From Streptomyces yangpuensis (lineage in GTDB: Bacteria > Actinomycetota > Actinomycetes > Streptomycetales > Streptomycetaceae): 54,473 bases of DNA. How positions within the stretch are numbered: position 1 is the stretch's first letter; each line of letters starts with the position of its first letter. The stretch spans positions 168,982 to 223,454 of the forward strand of contig NZ_LBMK01000008.1 in assembly GCF_001005295.1 (NCBI RefSeq), in the 5' to 3' direction. A program made the position numbers and the translations under genes. The notes under the pieces are model-generated. The model searched no databases. It saw only the letters and a list, made by a program, of their open reading frames with translations, and had not been told where the DNA came from. Positions 24,062 through 32,781 of the stretch are shown piece after piece.

Positions 24062-24259
24062 TCAGGGCCGGGGCGGCGGCGGGGGGTTCCCCTGGTCGCG
24101 GCGCAGCTGCTCCTTGAGCTTGTCCTGGGCCATGTCGACCTGACCGCTGTACTTGTCCTGGGTCTTGCCGTCGACGTAGTCACCGGCCTTGTCGACGCCC
24201 TGTTCGGCCTGGCTCTCGTGGCCGCGCAGCATCTGCTTGAGCTTGTCCATCATCGACAC
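24062..24259 (-). CDS. Small MT0933/Rv0909-type antitoxin-like protein
   Basis: A 65-residue charged helical protein (MDKLKQMLRGHESQAEQGVD, YVDGKTQDKYSGQVDMAQDK). The pattern Q-A-E-x-G-V-D-K-A-G-D-x-V-D-x-K-T-x-x-K-Y matches the MT0933-like antitoxin family, where the partner toxin is often absent. No toxin gene adjoins it here, so a stress-related role is as likely as antitoxin activity. AAGGAG lies six bases before the GTG at 24259, which fixes the start two codons before the ATG pair. The C-terminal Pro tail is GNPPPPPRP. Confidence 0.75.
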   Translation of the reverse strand: MSMMDKLKQMLRGHESQAEQGVDKAGDYVDGKTQDKYSGQVDMAQDKLKEQLRRDQGNPPPPPRP

Positions 24260-24395
24260 GAAGGTCTCCTTTGCGTCCGTCCCCCACGGCCAGGGTTGCC
24301 GATGATCGCCCGTGCCGCATCCGCGAGGCGCTGACCTCGACGGATACCGTCACCGGCCACCGGCCACCGGCCACCAGGCATGGAGTACCGAGCGG

Positions 24396-24713
24396 TCAGA
24401 GGCCGGCGGGACGCGATCCCCGGCGGACCGCATGGACGAGCAGACCGAGCAGCCAGGCCTGGAAGACGTACGAGAACACCAGGATGGCCCAGATGCTCCC
24501 GTCGGTCTGCGCCCAGGCGCCCAGCGAGTTGACCACCGAGAGCAGCATGGCCCCGGTGGGCACGGCCAGCATCAGGGCGAACAGCCCGGCCGCCTGATCG
24601 CCTCCCTCACCGGCGCCTATGAGCAGCAGCAACGCCGCCGAGCCGAGGTACACCCGCGACAACCAGTTGCCGAAGGTGATGCGGGCGAAGGCGCGCACCG
24701 GTCCAGAACGCAT
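24396..24713 (-). CDS. SCO4225-type small membrane protein
   Basis: A 105-residue membrane protein with AAGGAG just before its ATG. Three hydrophobic segments are visible: WLSRVYLGSAALLLLIGAG (about 16-34), LFALMLAVPTGAMLLSVVNS (about 43-62) and AILVFSYVFQAWLLGLLVHA (about 75-96). The topology and the Phe/Trp-rich last helix resemble the SCO4225 family of actinobacterial proteins of unknown function. It stands alone between the small antitoxin-like gene and a small soluble ORF. Confidence 0.7.
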   Translation of the reverse strand: MRSGPVRAFARITFGNWLSRVYLGSAALLLLIGAGEGGDQAAGLFALMLAVPTGAMLLSVVNSLGAWAQTDGSIWAILVFSYVFQAWLLGLLVHAVRRGSRPAGL

Positions 24714-24921
24714 GGGACTCCTTGTGATGTCCGGGTGGGGCGGGGGTCGTGGGGCCCCGGTGATCACCATGGTGGTGCAGCCCCGCCCGCCTCGTCAGAG
24801 CGCGCGTACTCAGTACACGTACTCAGCTCCCGCCCCCGGGCGTCGGAAGCAGACGTCGGCAGCACGGCCGACGCGCTGCCAATCGGCGGGAGAAGGGGCT
24901 CGGCATGGAACGATTCTCCGC

Positions 24922-25158
24922 ATGACAGAGAGCATGAGCCCGTACATGTCCTCGCCGCGGGTCACCGTCCTGGGGGTGCAGCCCGGCGACCCGCCGTTCC
25001 GGATCGTCGAGATCGACGGGGAGATGGTCCGTATGGCGACATCCATGACCGACGTGATCCTGGCTGCTGCGGACGCGGGGATCACCATCCACGACCTCGA
25101 CGATCCGGACGTGGTCCGCTGGGTCGGCGGCGGGAAACTCACCTGGCGGCTGCACTAG
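24922..25158 (+). CDS. Conserved small soluble protein, function unknown
   Basis: A 78-residue protein with two-layer pattern VTVLGVQPGDPPFRIVEIDG, VRMATSMTDVILAAADAGIT and DLDDPDVVRWVGGGKLTWRL. High third-position GC and a compact alpha/beta composition argue that it is real. I recognise no domain. The ATG at 24922 gives an N-terminus that may be a few residues long, since another in-frame ATG lies at codon 5. The region upstream carries the direct repeat CGTACTCAG twice (about 24805-24826), a possible regulatory element. Confidence 0.65.
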   Translation: MTESMSPYMSSPRVTVLGVQPGDPPFRIVEIDGEMVRMATSMTDVILAAADAGITIHDLDDPDVVRWVGGGKLTWRLH

Positions 25159-25359
25159 GTTCTGTTTCCTGGGGCCGACAGGGCCCAGGGAGGAAGGCGT
25201 GCCGGGCGGCTGCGCAGGCCGTCGCCCGCTTCCAGGCCACGTGTACCACCGAGAAAGGACCGGTGACCCGGGTTCGGCCGACGTGCACGCACACGGACGG
25301 CTGCCACCGCGGGTGGGGCGGTGAGCGTGAGTGCGCGGGTGGACGCGGGGGGTTGCCGA

Positions 25360-25857
25360 TCAGGTGGCGCGTCCGTAGCGGACCGCTGCGCTCCAGATCT
25401 GCTCCAGACGCACAGTGGTGCCGGGGCGGGGAGCGTGCCAGATCTTGTTGTCGCCGGCGTAGATGCCGACGTGGCCCATGGTCGCCCCTCGAGGGAAGAA
25501 GACCAGGTCACCGGCCGTGCGATCGGCCTTGGGGATGTGCCGGGTGTGCTCGTACTGCTGGTCGGCCGTGCGTGGAAGGCGTTTGCCGGCCTTCTTGAAC
25601 GCGTAGAGGGTGAGGCCCGAGCAGTCGAAGCGTTTGGGTCCGGTGGCGCCGTAGGCGTACGGCGAGCCCTGTTTGGAGGCGGCCACCGCCACGGCTCTCT
25701 CGCCGTACGACGGTGCTGCGTGAGCCGGGTCCGTGGGCCAGGTCAGGGCGCCGGCCGCGAGGAGCAGTATGAAGAAGAAGGCACGTGCTCTGGGGCAACA
25801 GCACATCGGAGAAGTGCCCTTGAGGGCCTTTCGGAAGTCCGTCCTGGAGCAGGACAT
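25360..25857 (-). CDS. Secreted NlpC/P60 endopeptidase
   Basis: A 165-residue exported hydrolase made of a signal peptide (hydrophobic core AFFFILLLAAGALTW, cleavage near PAHAAPS) and an NlpC/P60 domain only. The catalytic residues are C79 (RFDCSGL), H129 (GATMGHVGIY) and H141 (KIWHAPRPG). It should cut gamma-D-glutamyl bonds in the peptidoglycan stem peptide. GGAGG lies seven bases before the ATG at 25857. It has no LysM or SH3 targeting domain, so it may act locally or with a partner. It is divergent from an MFS-AnmK pair, which fits cell-wall turnover and recycling. Confidence 0.9.
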   Translation of the reverse strand: MSCSRTDFRKALKGTSPMCCCPRARAFFFILLLAAGALTWPTDPAHAAPSYGERAVAVAASKQGSPYAYGATGPKRFDCSGLTLYAFKKAGKRLPRTADQQYEHTRHIPKADRTAGDLVFFPRGATMGHVGIYAGDNKIWHAPRPGTTVRLEQIWSAAVRYGRAT

Positions 25858-26140
25858 CGTGACACCTCCGCAATCGGTTGGCAGGCGACGATTCAGATCA
25901 GCGGCCTGGTCCTGTTCTCGGTGGCAGTCGTCTTGGCTCTGACGGCGGACCAGTTTTCCCGGACGTCCCGCCGTGGCCACATCGGACACGATGGGATTTG
26001 TCGCGATTTTGTGTTCGATTCGAGATGATAGGGAAGAAGGATTTACACACCGGGAGGGCGCGGTGGCGGAGCCACCGCCGATGTGCTGAATCGGGGTGCC
26101 GGCAGGCATCGGCCTGCCGGGGAGCGGGCACGCAGCACGG
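25858..26140. promoter_or_regulatory. Divergent NlpC/P60 - MFS promoter region
   Basis: A gap of about 283 bp. The most AT-rich spot lies at about 26003-26055 and should hold promoters for one or both genes. I looked for a ydaO (cyclic di-AMP) leader, common before NlpC/P60 genes in Streptomyces, and did not find its conserved core. Confidence 0.35.
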
Positions 26141-27511
26141 GTGACCACGACCGACCTGCTTCCGGCGCCGCCGCCGCACGCCGCGGCCCGCCGGGCCCTG
26201 CTCGCCGGTTCGGCCGGCAACCTCGTCGAGTGGTACGAGTTCGGTGTCTACGGCTGCTTCGCCACCGTCATCGCGGCCAACTTCTTCACCGTGCACGGGG
26301 GATCGGGGGCGGGTTCGGCCGTGGAAGGCCCGGGCGGCGGTGCCGAGGCGCTGGTCGCCACGTACGCCTCGTTCGCCCTCGCCTTCTTCTTCCGGCCCGT
26401 CGGTGCCCTCCTGTTCGGGCGCATCGGCGACCGTTACGGCCGCCGTACCGTCCTCGTCCTCGTCATCGGCCTCATGACGCTCGCCACCACCCTGATCGGG
26501 CTCCTGCCCACGCGCGCCGACATCGGCGCCGCGGCCCCCTGGCTGCTGACGTTCCTGCGCGTCGTGCAAGGGCTGTCCGCCGGAGGCGAGTTCGGCGGGG
26601 CGGTGTCCGTGATGGTGGAGTACGCGCCACCGGGCCGCCGCGGACTCTACGGCGCATGGCAGTCCTTCACCGTGGCCCTCGGCCTGCTGGCCGGCGCCGC
26701 AACGGCCGCTGCCCTGGCGACGGTCCTGCCCGCCGCTGCGCTCTACGGGTGGGGGTGGCGGATCCCGTTCCTGCTGGCCCTGCCCCTCGGGCTGGTCGCA
26801 CTGTGGCTGCGTACGGCGCTGGAGGAACCACCGGGCGCGCCCCCACCCGCGCCGGGGAGGGCCGGGTCGGCCGGGACGGCGGACGCAGCGGCGGCCCCCA
26901 TCGGGACGGCGACCGTACGGGAGCAGGTGCGTGCCGTCGGGCTCGGCATCGGGCGGATCATGGGCTGGTCGGCGGCCGGGTACACCTTCCTGGTCGTCCT
27001 GCCGTCCCATCTCCAGTCCGCCCTGGGGGCGTCCTTCCGGGACGCCCTGCTCGCCACCACCCTCGTCAACCTCGGCTTCGCAGCGTCGATCCTGCCCGCG
27101 GGCCTGCTCAGCGACCGCGTCGGACGGCGCCCCGTCATGCTCGGCGGCGCACTCGGCGTCGCCGTGTCCGCCTTCCCCCTCCTGCACGTGCTCCAGTCGT
27201 CAGGAGCGTCCCCGCAGGCCCGGGCCGCAGCCGTGCTGGTGGCCGGCGCGCTGGTCGGCCTGCTCGCCGGACCCGGCCCTGCCATGCTGGCCGAGATGTT
27301 CCCAAGACGTGTTCGCTGCACGGGACTCGGGCTCTCCTACGCGCTCGCCAACGCCGTCTTCTCCGGCTGCGCGGGGCTCTTCGTCACCGCACTCACCGCC
27401 CGGACCGCAAGCACCGCCGTCCCCTCCCTCTACGCCGCCACCGCCTGCGCCCTCAGCGCACCGGCGCTGCTGACCCTGCGCGCCGACGACCACCGGGAGC
27501 CACTGCGATGA
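26141..27511 (+). CDS. MFS transporter of the metabolite:H+ symporter group
   Basis: A transporter of about 456 residues with 12 hydrophobic segments. The N-terminal signature GSAGNLVEWYEFGVYGCFA and the loop motif GRIGDRYGRRTVLVLVIGLM (between helices 2 and 3) identify the MHS/ProP-type major facilitator branch, which takes up carboxylates, betaines or sugars with protons. The mid-loop (TALEEPPGAPPPAPGRAGSA) is Pro/Ala-rich. Its stop overlaps the AnmK start in ATGA, so the two are translated together. I chose the GTG at 26141; a GTG 15 codons earlier is possible. A muropeptide or anhydro-sugar uptake role is inferred from the neighbour. Confidence 0.82.
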   Translation: MTTTDLLPAPPPHAAARRALLAGSAGNLVEWYEFGVYGCFATVIAANFFTVHGGSGAGSAVEGPGGGAEALVATYASFALAFFFRPVGALLFGRIGDRYGRRTVLVLVIGLMTLATTLIGLLPTRADIGAAAPWLLTFLRVVQGLSAGGEFGGAVSVMVEYAPPGRRGLYGAWQSFTVALGLLAGAATAAALATVLPAAALYGWGWRIPFLLALPLGLVALWLRTALEEPPGAPPPAPGRAGSAGTADAAAAPIGTATVREQVRAVGLGIGRIMGWSAAGYTFLVVLPSHLQSALGASFRDALLATTLVNLGFAASILPAGLLSDRVGRRPVMLGGALGVAVSAFPLLHVLQSSGASPQARAAAVLVAGALVGLLAGPGPAMLAEMFPRRVRCTGLGLSYALANAVFSGCAGLFVTALTARTASTAVPSLYAATACALSAPALLTLRADDHREPLR

Positions 27512-28716
27512 GAGTGATCGGCCTGATGTCCGGGACCTCGTACGACGCCGTCGACGCCGCCGCCTGCGACCTCGGCCACCAGCCCGGGGACGGCACACTG
27601 CACCTCAACCCGCTGGGCATGGTCAGCGAGCCCTACCCGGCGGACCTGCGGACCGCGCTCGCCGAGGCCCTGCCGCCCGCCACCACCACACTCGCCGACG
27701 TATGCCGGCTCGACACCCGGATCGGGCAGGCCTTCGGGCGGCTCGCCGTCCGGGCCGACCGCGAACTGTGCGCGGGGCGTGCCGAGTTGATCGCCTCCCA
27801 CGGGCAGACCGTGTACCACTGGGCGGCCGACGGGCAGGTCCACGGCACCCTCCAGCTCGGCGACCCCGCCTGGATCGCCGAGGCCACCGGCCACCCCGTC
27901 GTCTCCGGATTCCGGCCCCGGGACATCGCCGCCGGCGGGCAGGGCGCGCCACTGGTCAGCCTGATCGACCTGATGCTGCTGCGCGGCCGTCCCGGCGTAC
28001 CGGCCGCCCTGAACATCGGGGGGATCGCCAACGTCACCGTCGTGCCAGGGAACGCGGACCCCGTGGCCTTCGACACCGGCCCGGGAAACGCGCTCATCGA
28101 CGCCGCCGTGCGCGAACTGAGCGGCGGACGGCTCGCGTACGACGAGGACGGCGCCCTCGCAGCCTCCGGGCGCGTACACGAAGACCTGCTGCGATGCCTG
28201 CTCGCCGAGCCGTACTACCGGTTGCCGCCGCCGCGGACGACGGGCAAGGAACTCTTCCACGAGGGGTATCTCCGGTCCCACCTGGCCGAGTTCGGGCAGC
28301 TCCCGCCGCAGGACCTGCTCGCCACGCTCACCCGCCTCACCGCCCGGACCGTCGCCGACGCGCTGCGGCCACTGGGAGCCACCGAGGTCTTCGCCTCGGG
28401 AGGCGGGGTGCGTAATCCGACGCTCACCAGGATGCTCCGGGCCGAGCTGGCCGGCACCCGGCTGCGTACCTCGGAGGAGCTCGGGCTGCCCGCCGCGGCC
28501 AAGGAGGCGTACGCGTTCGCCGTGCTCGGATACCTGACGCTGCACGGCCTGCCAGGCAACGCGCCCGGCTGCACCGGGGCCGCGGGCTCCCGCGTCCTGG
28601 GCTCGATCACCCCGGGCGGCCGCCCGCTCCGCCTGCCCGAGCCGCCGCCGGTCGCCCCCTACGCCCTCTGCGTCCGCACGGACGGCGTCAACGTGCGCAC
28701 GTGCGCGCTCCGTTAG
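27508..28716 (+). CDS. anmK: Anhydro-N-acetylmuramic acid kinase AnmK
   Basis: A 402-residue kinase of the AnmK family in the ASKHA fold. It cleaves 1,6-anhydro-MurNAc and phosphorylates it to MurNAc-6-phosphate, so that peptidoglycan sugars return to metabolism. The visible landmarks are MRVIGLMSGTSYDAVDAAAC (catalytic Asp region, with Ala where most members have Gly), SHGQTVYH (about 94-101), GFRPRDIAAGGQGAPLV (about 134-150), NIGGIANVTV (about 171-180), FDTGPGNALID (about 190-200) and GGGVRNPTL (about 296-304). It overlaps the MFS gene by 4 bp. Length is slightly longer than the E. coli enzyme, owing to a C-terminal Pro-rich tail. Confidence 0.93.
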   Translation: MRVIGLMSGTSYDAVDAAACDLGHQPGDGTLHLNPLGMVSEPYPADLRTALAEALPPATTTLADVCRLDTRIGQAFGRLAVRADRELCAGRAELIASHGQTVYHWAADGQVHGTLQLGDPAWIAEATGHPVVSGFRPRDIAAGGQGAPLVSLIDLMLLRGRPGVPAALNIGGIANVTVVPGNADPVAFDTGPGNALIDAAVRELSGGRLAYDEDGALAASGRVHEDLLRCLLAEPYYRLPPPRTTGKELFHEGYLRSHLAEFGQLPPQDLLATLTRLTARTVADALRPLGATEVFASGGGVRNPTLTRMLRAELAGTRLRTSEELGLPAAAKEAYAFAVLGYLTLHGLPGNAPGCTGAAGSRVLGSITPGGRPLRLPEPPPVAPYALCVRTDGVNVRTCALR

Positions 28717-28901
28717 GGGGCGTCCGGGCGACCGGCCGCCCCTGGTGGATCCGGCGGTCGTCGACATGCCGCACATACTCGTCGGCACCGGACGCCGCCG
28801 CGGCGAACCGAGCGCCCCCGGCGCGCTGTCGCACAGCTCCCTGGCGCGGAACTCGTCGAGGGCCTGTCCCTCTGAGAGCCCGGCCGGGGGGGCCGTCACC
28901 G
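28717..28901. other. Intergenic region with possible decayed coding
   Basis: Just after the anmK stop a weak GC hairpin is visible. On the minus strand a short stretch (LSEGQALDEFRARELCDS) with good codon bias runs into a frame break, after which another frame (ARFAAAASGADEYVRHVDDR) continues with good bias. This could be a frameshifted small gene of unknown family. I do not call it as a gene. Confidence 0.3.
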
Positions 28902-29402
28902 TCACTTGCCGACGATCTTGCGCACGTTCTCGATGCTGCCGCAGTCCGACGCGAGCTGCTTCTCCCGCTCCTCCAGGAAGGCGGCGCCCAGCTCGGCCCG
29001 GCGCTCGTCGGGGACGTTCTCCCGGGCGCCGTTGAGGATGGTCCGTTCCTCCTCGTCCAAGTGGTGGGAGACCGCCTTCACGAGGTCCTCCAGGCGTTCG
29101 TCCCACTCGTCGGATCCGACGTCGTCCACCTCCAGGAGCTTCAGCAGGGCCTCGTTGCCCTCGGCGTGTTCCTCCTCGCCGTGCTCGACCTCGTCGTCGT
29201 CGACGCCCCTGAAGCGTTTGAGCGCGCCGTAGACCTCGGCCTCCTCGGCCTCGCCGTGTGCGATGAGCAGGGCCGAGAACTCGTCCCGGGCCGCCTCGCG
29301 GTCGGCCTCGACGCTCCGCATCCGGCGGAACAGCTCCTCCATCGTGCGGTGGTCCTTCAGGATCGCCGCGACCACATCCTGGTCCTTGCCCTCGCCCGCC
29401 AT
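28902..29402 (-). CDS. Hemerythrin (HHE) domain protein
   Basis: A 166-residue acidic four-helix protein with the cation-binding hemerythrin arrangement: H18 in ILKDHRTMEELF, H49 with nearby Glu in LIAHGEAEEAEVYGAL, H74 in VEHGEEEHAEGN and H113/H114 with Glu in VSHHLDEEERTIL. Such di-iron proteins in actinomycetes bind oxygen, NO or peroxide and are often stress-induced. The N-terminus MAGEGKDQDVVAAILKDH is complete. It is convergent in sense with no operon partner; the neighbouring AnmK gene lies on the other strand. Confidence 0.85.
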   Translation of the reverse strand: MAGEGKDQDVVAAILKDHRTMEELFRRMRSVEADREAARDEFSALLIAHGEAEEAEVYGALKRFRGVDDDEVEHGEEEHAEGNEALLKLLEVDDVGSDEWDERLEDLVKAVSHHLDEEERTILNGARENVPDERRAELGAAFLEEREKQLASDCGSIENVRKIVGK

Positions 29403-29761
29403 GCGACATGCCTCCGATCGATCGGGTCCGGTCGTCTGGCGCCTGCTCGCTCGCCGCGACCTGAAACCTTCCCGCCGGGAGCGACCGCCATCGACGGCGC
29501 GCGCCCCGCCGGGAACTCCTCGGCGGCGGTCATCGCCTCAGCTGCTGCTGGATGCGGGCGTCCTCGCCAAGGAGGCCCGACGGGAGCCTCCCTGTCGGGA
29601 CCGCCCTGGGGCCCGGGGGACGTGGGTGCTGGTGCCGGTCGGGTCCGTCAGGGCCGGATGGGCCACGGCCCGCCCGCGCGCCGCCGTGCCTGCCTGGGCA
29701 TCGCCGTGGCTCCTGCCATCGTGGGCCACCGCGCTCCGTGTCTCCCCTGGAGGTTTCCGCC

Positions 29762-30961
29762 GTGTCCCCACGCCCGTACGGCCACCCCCGCCGGATCCGC
29801 CCGTCGCTGCGCCTGGCCGCCGCGGCTGCCGTGTGCGGCGCCCTGCTCGGCGCCTCCGTACTGCCGGCACAGGCCGCCGCGGACCGCAACCCGCCGCCGG
29901 ACCGCGGAGCGGCCCTCCGCCAGGAGCTGCGGGAGCTGGTCGAGCGCCCGGACGGACCCCCCGGGGTCATCGCCGTTCTGCGCGACGGGGACCACAGCAA
30001 GGTCTACCGCGCGGGCGTGGCCGACGTGGAGAGCGGCCGGCCGCCCAAGGCGACCGACCACATGCGGATCGCCAGCGTCGCCAAGGCCTTCAGCGGGGCG
30101 GTGGCCCTGAGCCTCGTCGACCGCGGCCGGCTGAGCCTGGACGACACGATCGGCGAGGTACTGCCCGAGCAGCCGGAGGCCTGGCATGCGGTGACGCTGC
30201 GTCAACTCCTCAACCACACCAGCGGACTGCCGGACTACTCGGCCTCCCAGCCGTTCATCGACATCGTCAGCGAGGACCCCCGCCACCACTTCGACTCCCG
30301 GCGCCTGCTGGAGTTCGTCGCCGGCCAGGACCTCGAATTCGAGCCGGGCAGCCGCTACCTCTACTCCAACTCCGACAACATCGCCGTCGCCCTGATGGCC
30401 GAGGCCGTCACCGGACGCCGGTACGAGAGGCTGCTGCGCGAGCTCGTGTACCGGCCGCTGGGTCTGACCGACACCAGCCTTCCCCAGGGCTACCGGCTGC
30501 CCGAGCCCTTCCTCCACGGCTACCAGATCGACCCGCAGGAGGGGCCCGTCGACGTCAGCGAGGCCGTGAGCGCCTCGGGGGCCTGGGCCGCGGGCGGCAT
30601 CGTCTCGACACCGAAGGACCTGACCGCTTTCATCCGGGGCTACGCCGGCGGCGCCCTCGTATCGGAGCGCACCCGCCGGCAGCAGTTCACGTTCATCCCC
30701 GGCGCCCTGTCCCAGCCCCCCGGCCCCGGCCGCACCGAGGCAGGCCTGGCCATCTACCGCTACACCACCCGCTGCGGCACGGTGTACGGCCACACCGGCA
30801 ACACCCCCGGCTACACGCAGCTGGCGGCGGCCACGGCGGACGGCAAGCGCTCGCTTACCTTCTCGATCACCACCCAGACGTCCCTGACCAACAACCCCGG
30901 GCTGCTCGCCCGGGTCCGGGAGATCCAGGAGGACTTCGTCTGCGCCCTGCTGCGGGGGTGA
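29762..30961 (+). CDS. Secreted serine hydrolase, class C beta-lactamase / DD-peptidase family
   Basis: A 399-residue exported enzyme with a GTG start eight bases after GGAGG and a signal peptide ending LPAQAAA. The catalytic S105-x-x-K108 is in RIASVAKAF, the Y-x-N motif is in YLYSNSDN, and the KTG-equivalent HTG is in YGHTGNTPG. The supporting motif VTLRQLLNHTSGLPDY is typical of D-Ala-D-Ala carboxypeptidases of the R61 type and esterase-like beta-lactamases. It probably trims peptidoglycan stem peptides outside the cell. The start and signal peptide are supported by the Shine-Dalgarno and the strong export signal. Confidence 0.88.
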   Translation: MSPRPYGHPRRIRPSLRLAAAAAVCGALLGASVLPAQAAADRNPPPDRGAALRQELRELVERPDGPPGVIAVLRDGDHSKVYRAGVADVESGRPPKATDHMRIASVAKAFSGAVALSLVDRGRLSLDDTIGEVLPEQPEAWHAVTLRQLLNHTSGLPDYSASQPFIDIVSEDPRHHFDSRRLLEFVAGQDLEFEPGSRYLYSNSDNIAVALMAEAVTGRRYERLLRELVYRPLGLTDTSLPQGYRLPEPFLHGYQIDPQEGPVDVSEAVSASGAWAAGGIVSTPKDLTAFIRGYAGGALVSERTRRQQFTFIPGALSQPPGPGRTEAGLAIYRYTTRCGTVYGHTGNTPGYTQLAAATADGKRSLTFSITTQTSLTNNPGLLARVREIQEDFVCALLRG

Positions 30962-30976
30962 CCACAGCGCGTGCGA

Positions 30977-31002
30977 CGCGCAGGGCCGCGCGGCCCTGCG
31001 CG
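30977..31002 (+). terminator. Terminator hairpin (26-bp palindrome)
   Basis: A perfect palindrome with arms CGCGCAGGGCC (30977-30987) and 30992-31002 and a GCGC centre, starting 16 bp after the serine hydrolase stop. Confidence 0.75.
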
Positions 31003-31111
31003 CCCGCCACCCGGGCGGCGTAACCTGGTCGGACCGCCACTTCACGCGCGCGCCGGGACTGCGGTGCGCACCCCCGTACACCCCGCCGCGAACGATCCAG
31101 GGAGGCGGCGA

Positions 31112-32644
31112 GTGACCGATCCCTTCGGCTTCCTCAGGATCCCCCGCGAGCCGATCCCGGCCCGGCCCGTCGAGGAACGGCTCGGCGACTGGCACGAGGT
31201 CCATGCGGGCCAGGCGCTGCTCCCGCTCGTCTCCCGGCAGGCCGACCGCTGTATGGACTGCGGAATCCCCTTCTGCCACACCGGCTGCCCCCTCGGAAAC
31301 CTCATACCCGAGTGGAACGCGTACGCCGCCCACGCCGACTGGCGCGCGGCCTACGACCGGCTGCATGCCACCAACAACTTCCCGGAGGCCACCGGAAGGC
31401 TCTGCCCCGCCCCCTGTGAGGACGCCTGCGTCCTCACGATCAACGCGGACCCGGTGACCATCAAGAACGTCGAGCAGACCATCGTGGACGAGGGACTGCG
31501 GCGCGGCTACCTGACACCGAGCCCCCCGGAGCGGCACAGCGGCAGGACCGTGGCCGTCATAGGCTCCGGTCCGGCCGGGCTGGCCGCCGCGCAGCAGCTG
31601 ACCCGGGCCGGGCACGCGGTCACGGTCCACGAGCGGGCCGACCGGATCGGAGGCCTGCTGCGCTACGGCATTCCCGAGTTCAAGATGGAGAAGGCGCACC
31701 TGGACCGCCGGATCGAGCAGATGCGGGCCGAGGGCACGGTGTTCGTCACGGGACAGGACGTGGGAGGCGCCGACGGCACGGCCACGGCAGGAGCGGCCGA
31801 CGCCGCCGCGCTACGGGGCCGGTGTGACGCCGTCGTCGTCGCGGTCGGAGCCGGCGAGCGCCGGGAACTGCCCGTCCCAGGCCGCGAGCTCCACGGGATC
31901 CACCAGGCCATGGACTACCTGACCTGCGCGAACCGGGTCCGTGAGGGCGACTGGGCCGAGCCCCCCATCACGGCCGAAGGCAGGCACGTCGTCATCGTCG
32001 GAGGCGGCGACACCGGCTCCGACTGCATGGGGACGGCCCTGCGACAGGGCGCGATCTCGGTGGTCCAGCTCGACATCAATCCGGAGCCCGGCCCGGACCG
32101 CACCGACGACGAACCCTGGCCGGTGTACCCGAAGACATACCGGATCTCCCACGCCCACGACGAGGCCCGCGGGCGCGAGGGCCGCGATCCGCGGCTGTTC
32201 GCCTGCGCCACCCTGCGCTTCGACGGGGACGCCTCGGGCCGGGTACGGGCCCTGTACCTGACCGCCGTCGAGCCGGTGGGCCGCAGCCCCCTGGCGGGTA
32301 CGGAGCGGGTGCTCCCGGCCGGGCTGGTCCTGCTGGCCCTCGGCTTCTCCGGCCCCGAGCGGGCGGGCGGCCTGCGCGAACAGCTGGGGCTGGAGCTCGA
32401 CGAGCGCGGCAACTTCGCGCGGGACGCCGGCTTCGCGGCGTGCGGCGGGCGCGCGCCGGGGGTGTTCGTGGCGGGCGACGCGGGCCGCGGGCAGTCGCTC
32501 GTGGTGTGGGCCATCGCCGAGGGCCGGGCCGCGGCCGCGGCCGTGGACCGCTACCTCACGGGCTCCACATGCCTCCCGGCCCCGGTCGCCGCCCACGACC
32601 GGCCGATGACGGCCCTGGGCCGCATGCGCTACGGGGACTTCTGA
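31112..32644 (+). CDS. gltD: Glutamate synthase small subunit-type protein (GltD)
   Basis: A 510-residue flavoprotein with a GTG start after GGAGG. The N-terminal Fe-S domain has CMDCGIPFCHTGCPLGN (about 48-64) and CPAPCEDACVL (about 98-108). It is followed by the FAD-binding VAVIGSGPAGLAAAQQL (about 148-164), the NADPH-binding VVIVGGGDTGSDCMGTAL (about 293-310) and the terminal GVFVAGDAGRGQSLVVWAIAEG FAD loop. It passes electrons from NADPH to a partner. In the classic complex the partner is GltB, which is not adjacent here (gap follows convergently), so this may be a second, orphan copy with another acceptor. Confidence 0.92.
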   Translation: MTDPFGFLRIPREPIPARPVEERLGDWHEVHAGQALLPLVSRQADRCMDCGIPFCHTGCPLGNLIPEWNAYAAHADWRAAYDRLHATNNFPEATGRLCPAPCEDACVLTINADPVTIKNVEQTIVDEGLRRGYLTPSPPERHSGRTVAVIGSGPAGLAAAQQLTRAGHAVTVHERADRIGGLLRYGIPEFKMEKAHLDRRIEQMRAEGTVFVTGQDVGGADGTATAGAADAAALRGRCDAVVVAVGAGERRELPVPGRELHGIHQAMDYLTCANRVREGDWAEPPITAEGRHVVIVGGGDTGSDCMGTALRQGAISVVQLDINPEPGPDRTDDEPWPVYPKTYRISHAHDEARGREGRDPRLFACATLRFDGDASGRVRALYLTAVEPVGRSPLAGTERVLPAGLVLLALGFSGPERAGGLREQLGLELDERGNFARDAGFAACGGRAPGVFVAGDAGRGQSLVVWAIAEGRAAAAAVDRYLTGSTCLPAPVAAHDRPMTALGRMRYGDF

Positions 32645-32722
32645 AGGCGGACTTCGGAACCCGGACCTCGGAACGCGAGTCTCCGAAACGCGGGCCTCGC
32701 AACGTCGGCGGGGAAAACGGCA

Positions 32723-32755
32723 CGCTCCGGCCGGCCCGAGGGGCCGGCCGGAGCG
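32723..32755. terminator. Bidirectional terminator, 15-bp stem
   Basis: The arms CGCTCCGGCCGGCCC (32723-32737) and 32741-32755 pair perfectly around the loop GAG, between convergent gltD and gap. Confidence 0.85.
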
Positions 32756-32781
32756 CGGGTCACTGACGGCGGGGCGGCTGC

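Noticed and set aside
25858..26090. ydaO (cyclic di-AMP) riboswitch before the NlpC/P60 gene
   Set aside because: Such leaders are common before cell-wall hydrolases in Streptomyces, but the conserved core segments around GGGTGAAT and the CCCGTCAGCTAACCCGG-like end are not present on the minus strand.
32645..32715. Degenerate 15-base repeats after gltD (CGGAACCCGGACCTC and variants)
   Set aside because: Units are too diverged to be sure they are a repeat family; probably composition bias.
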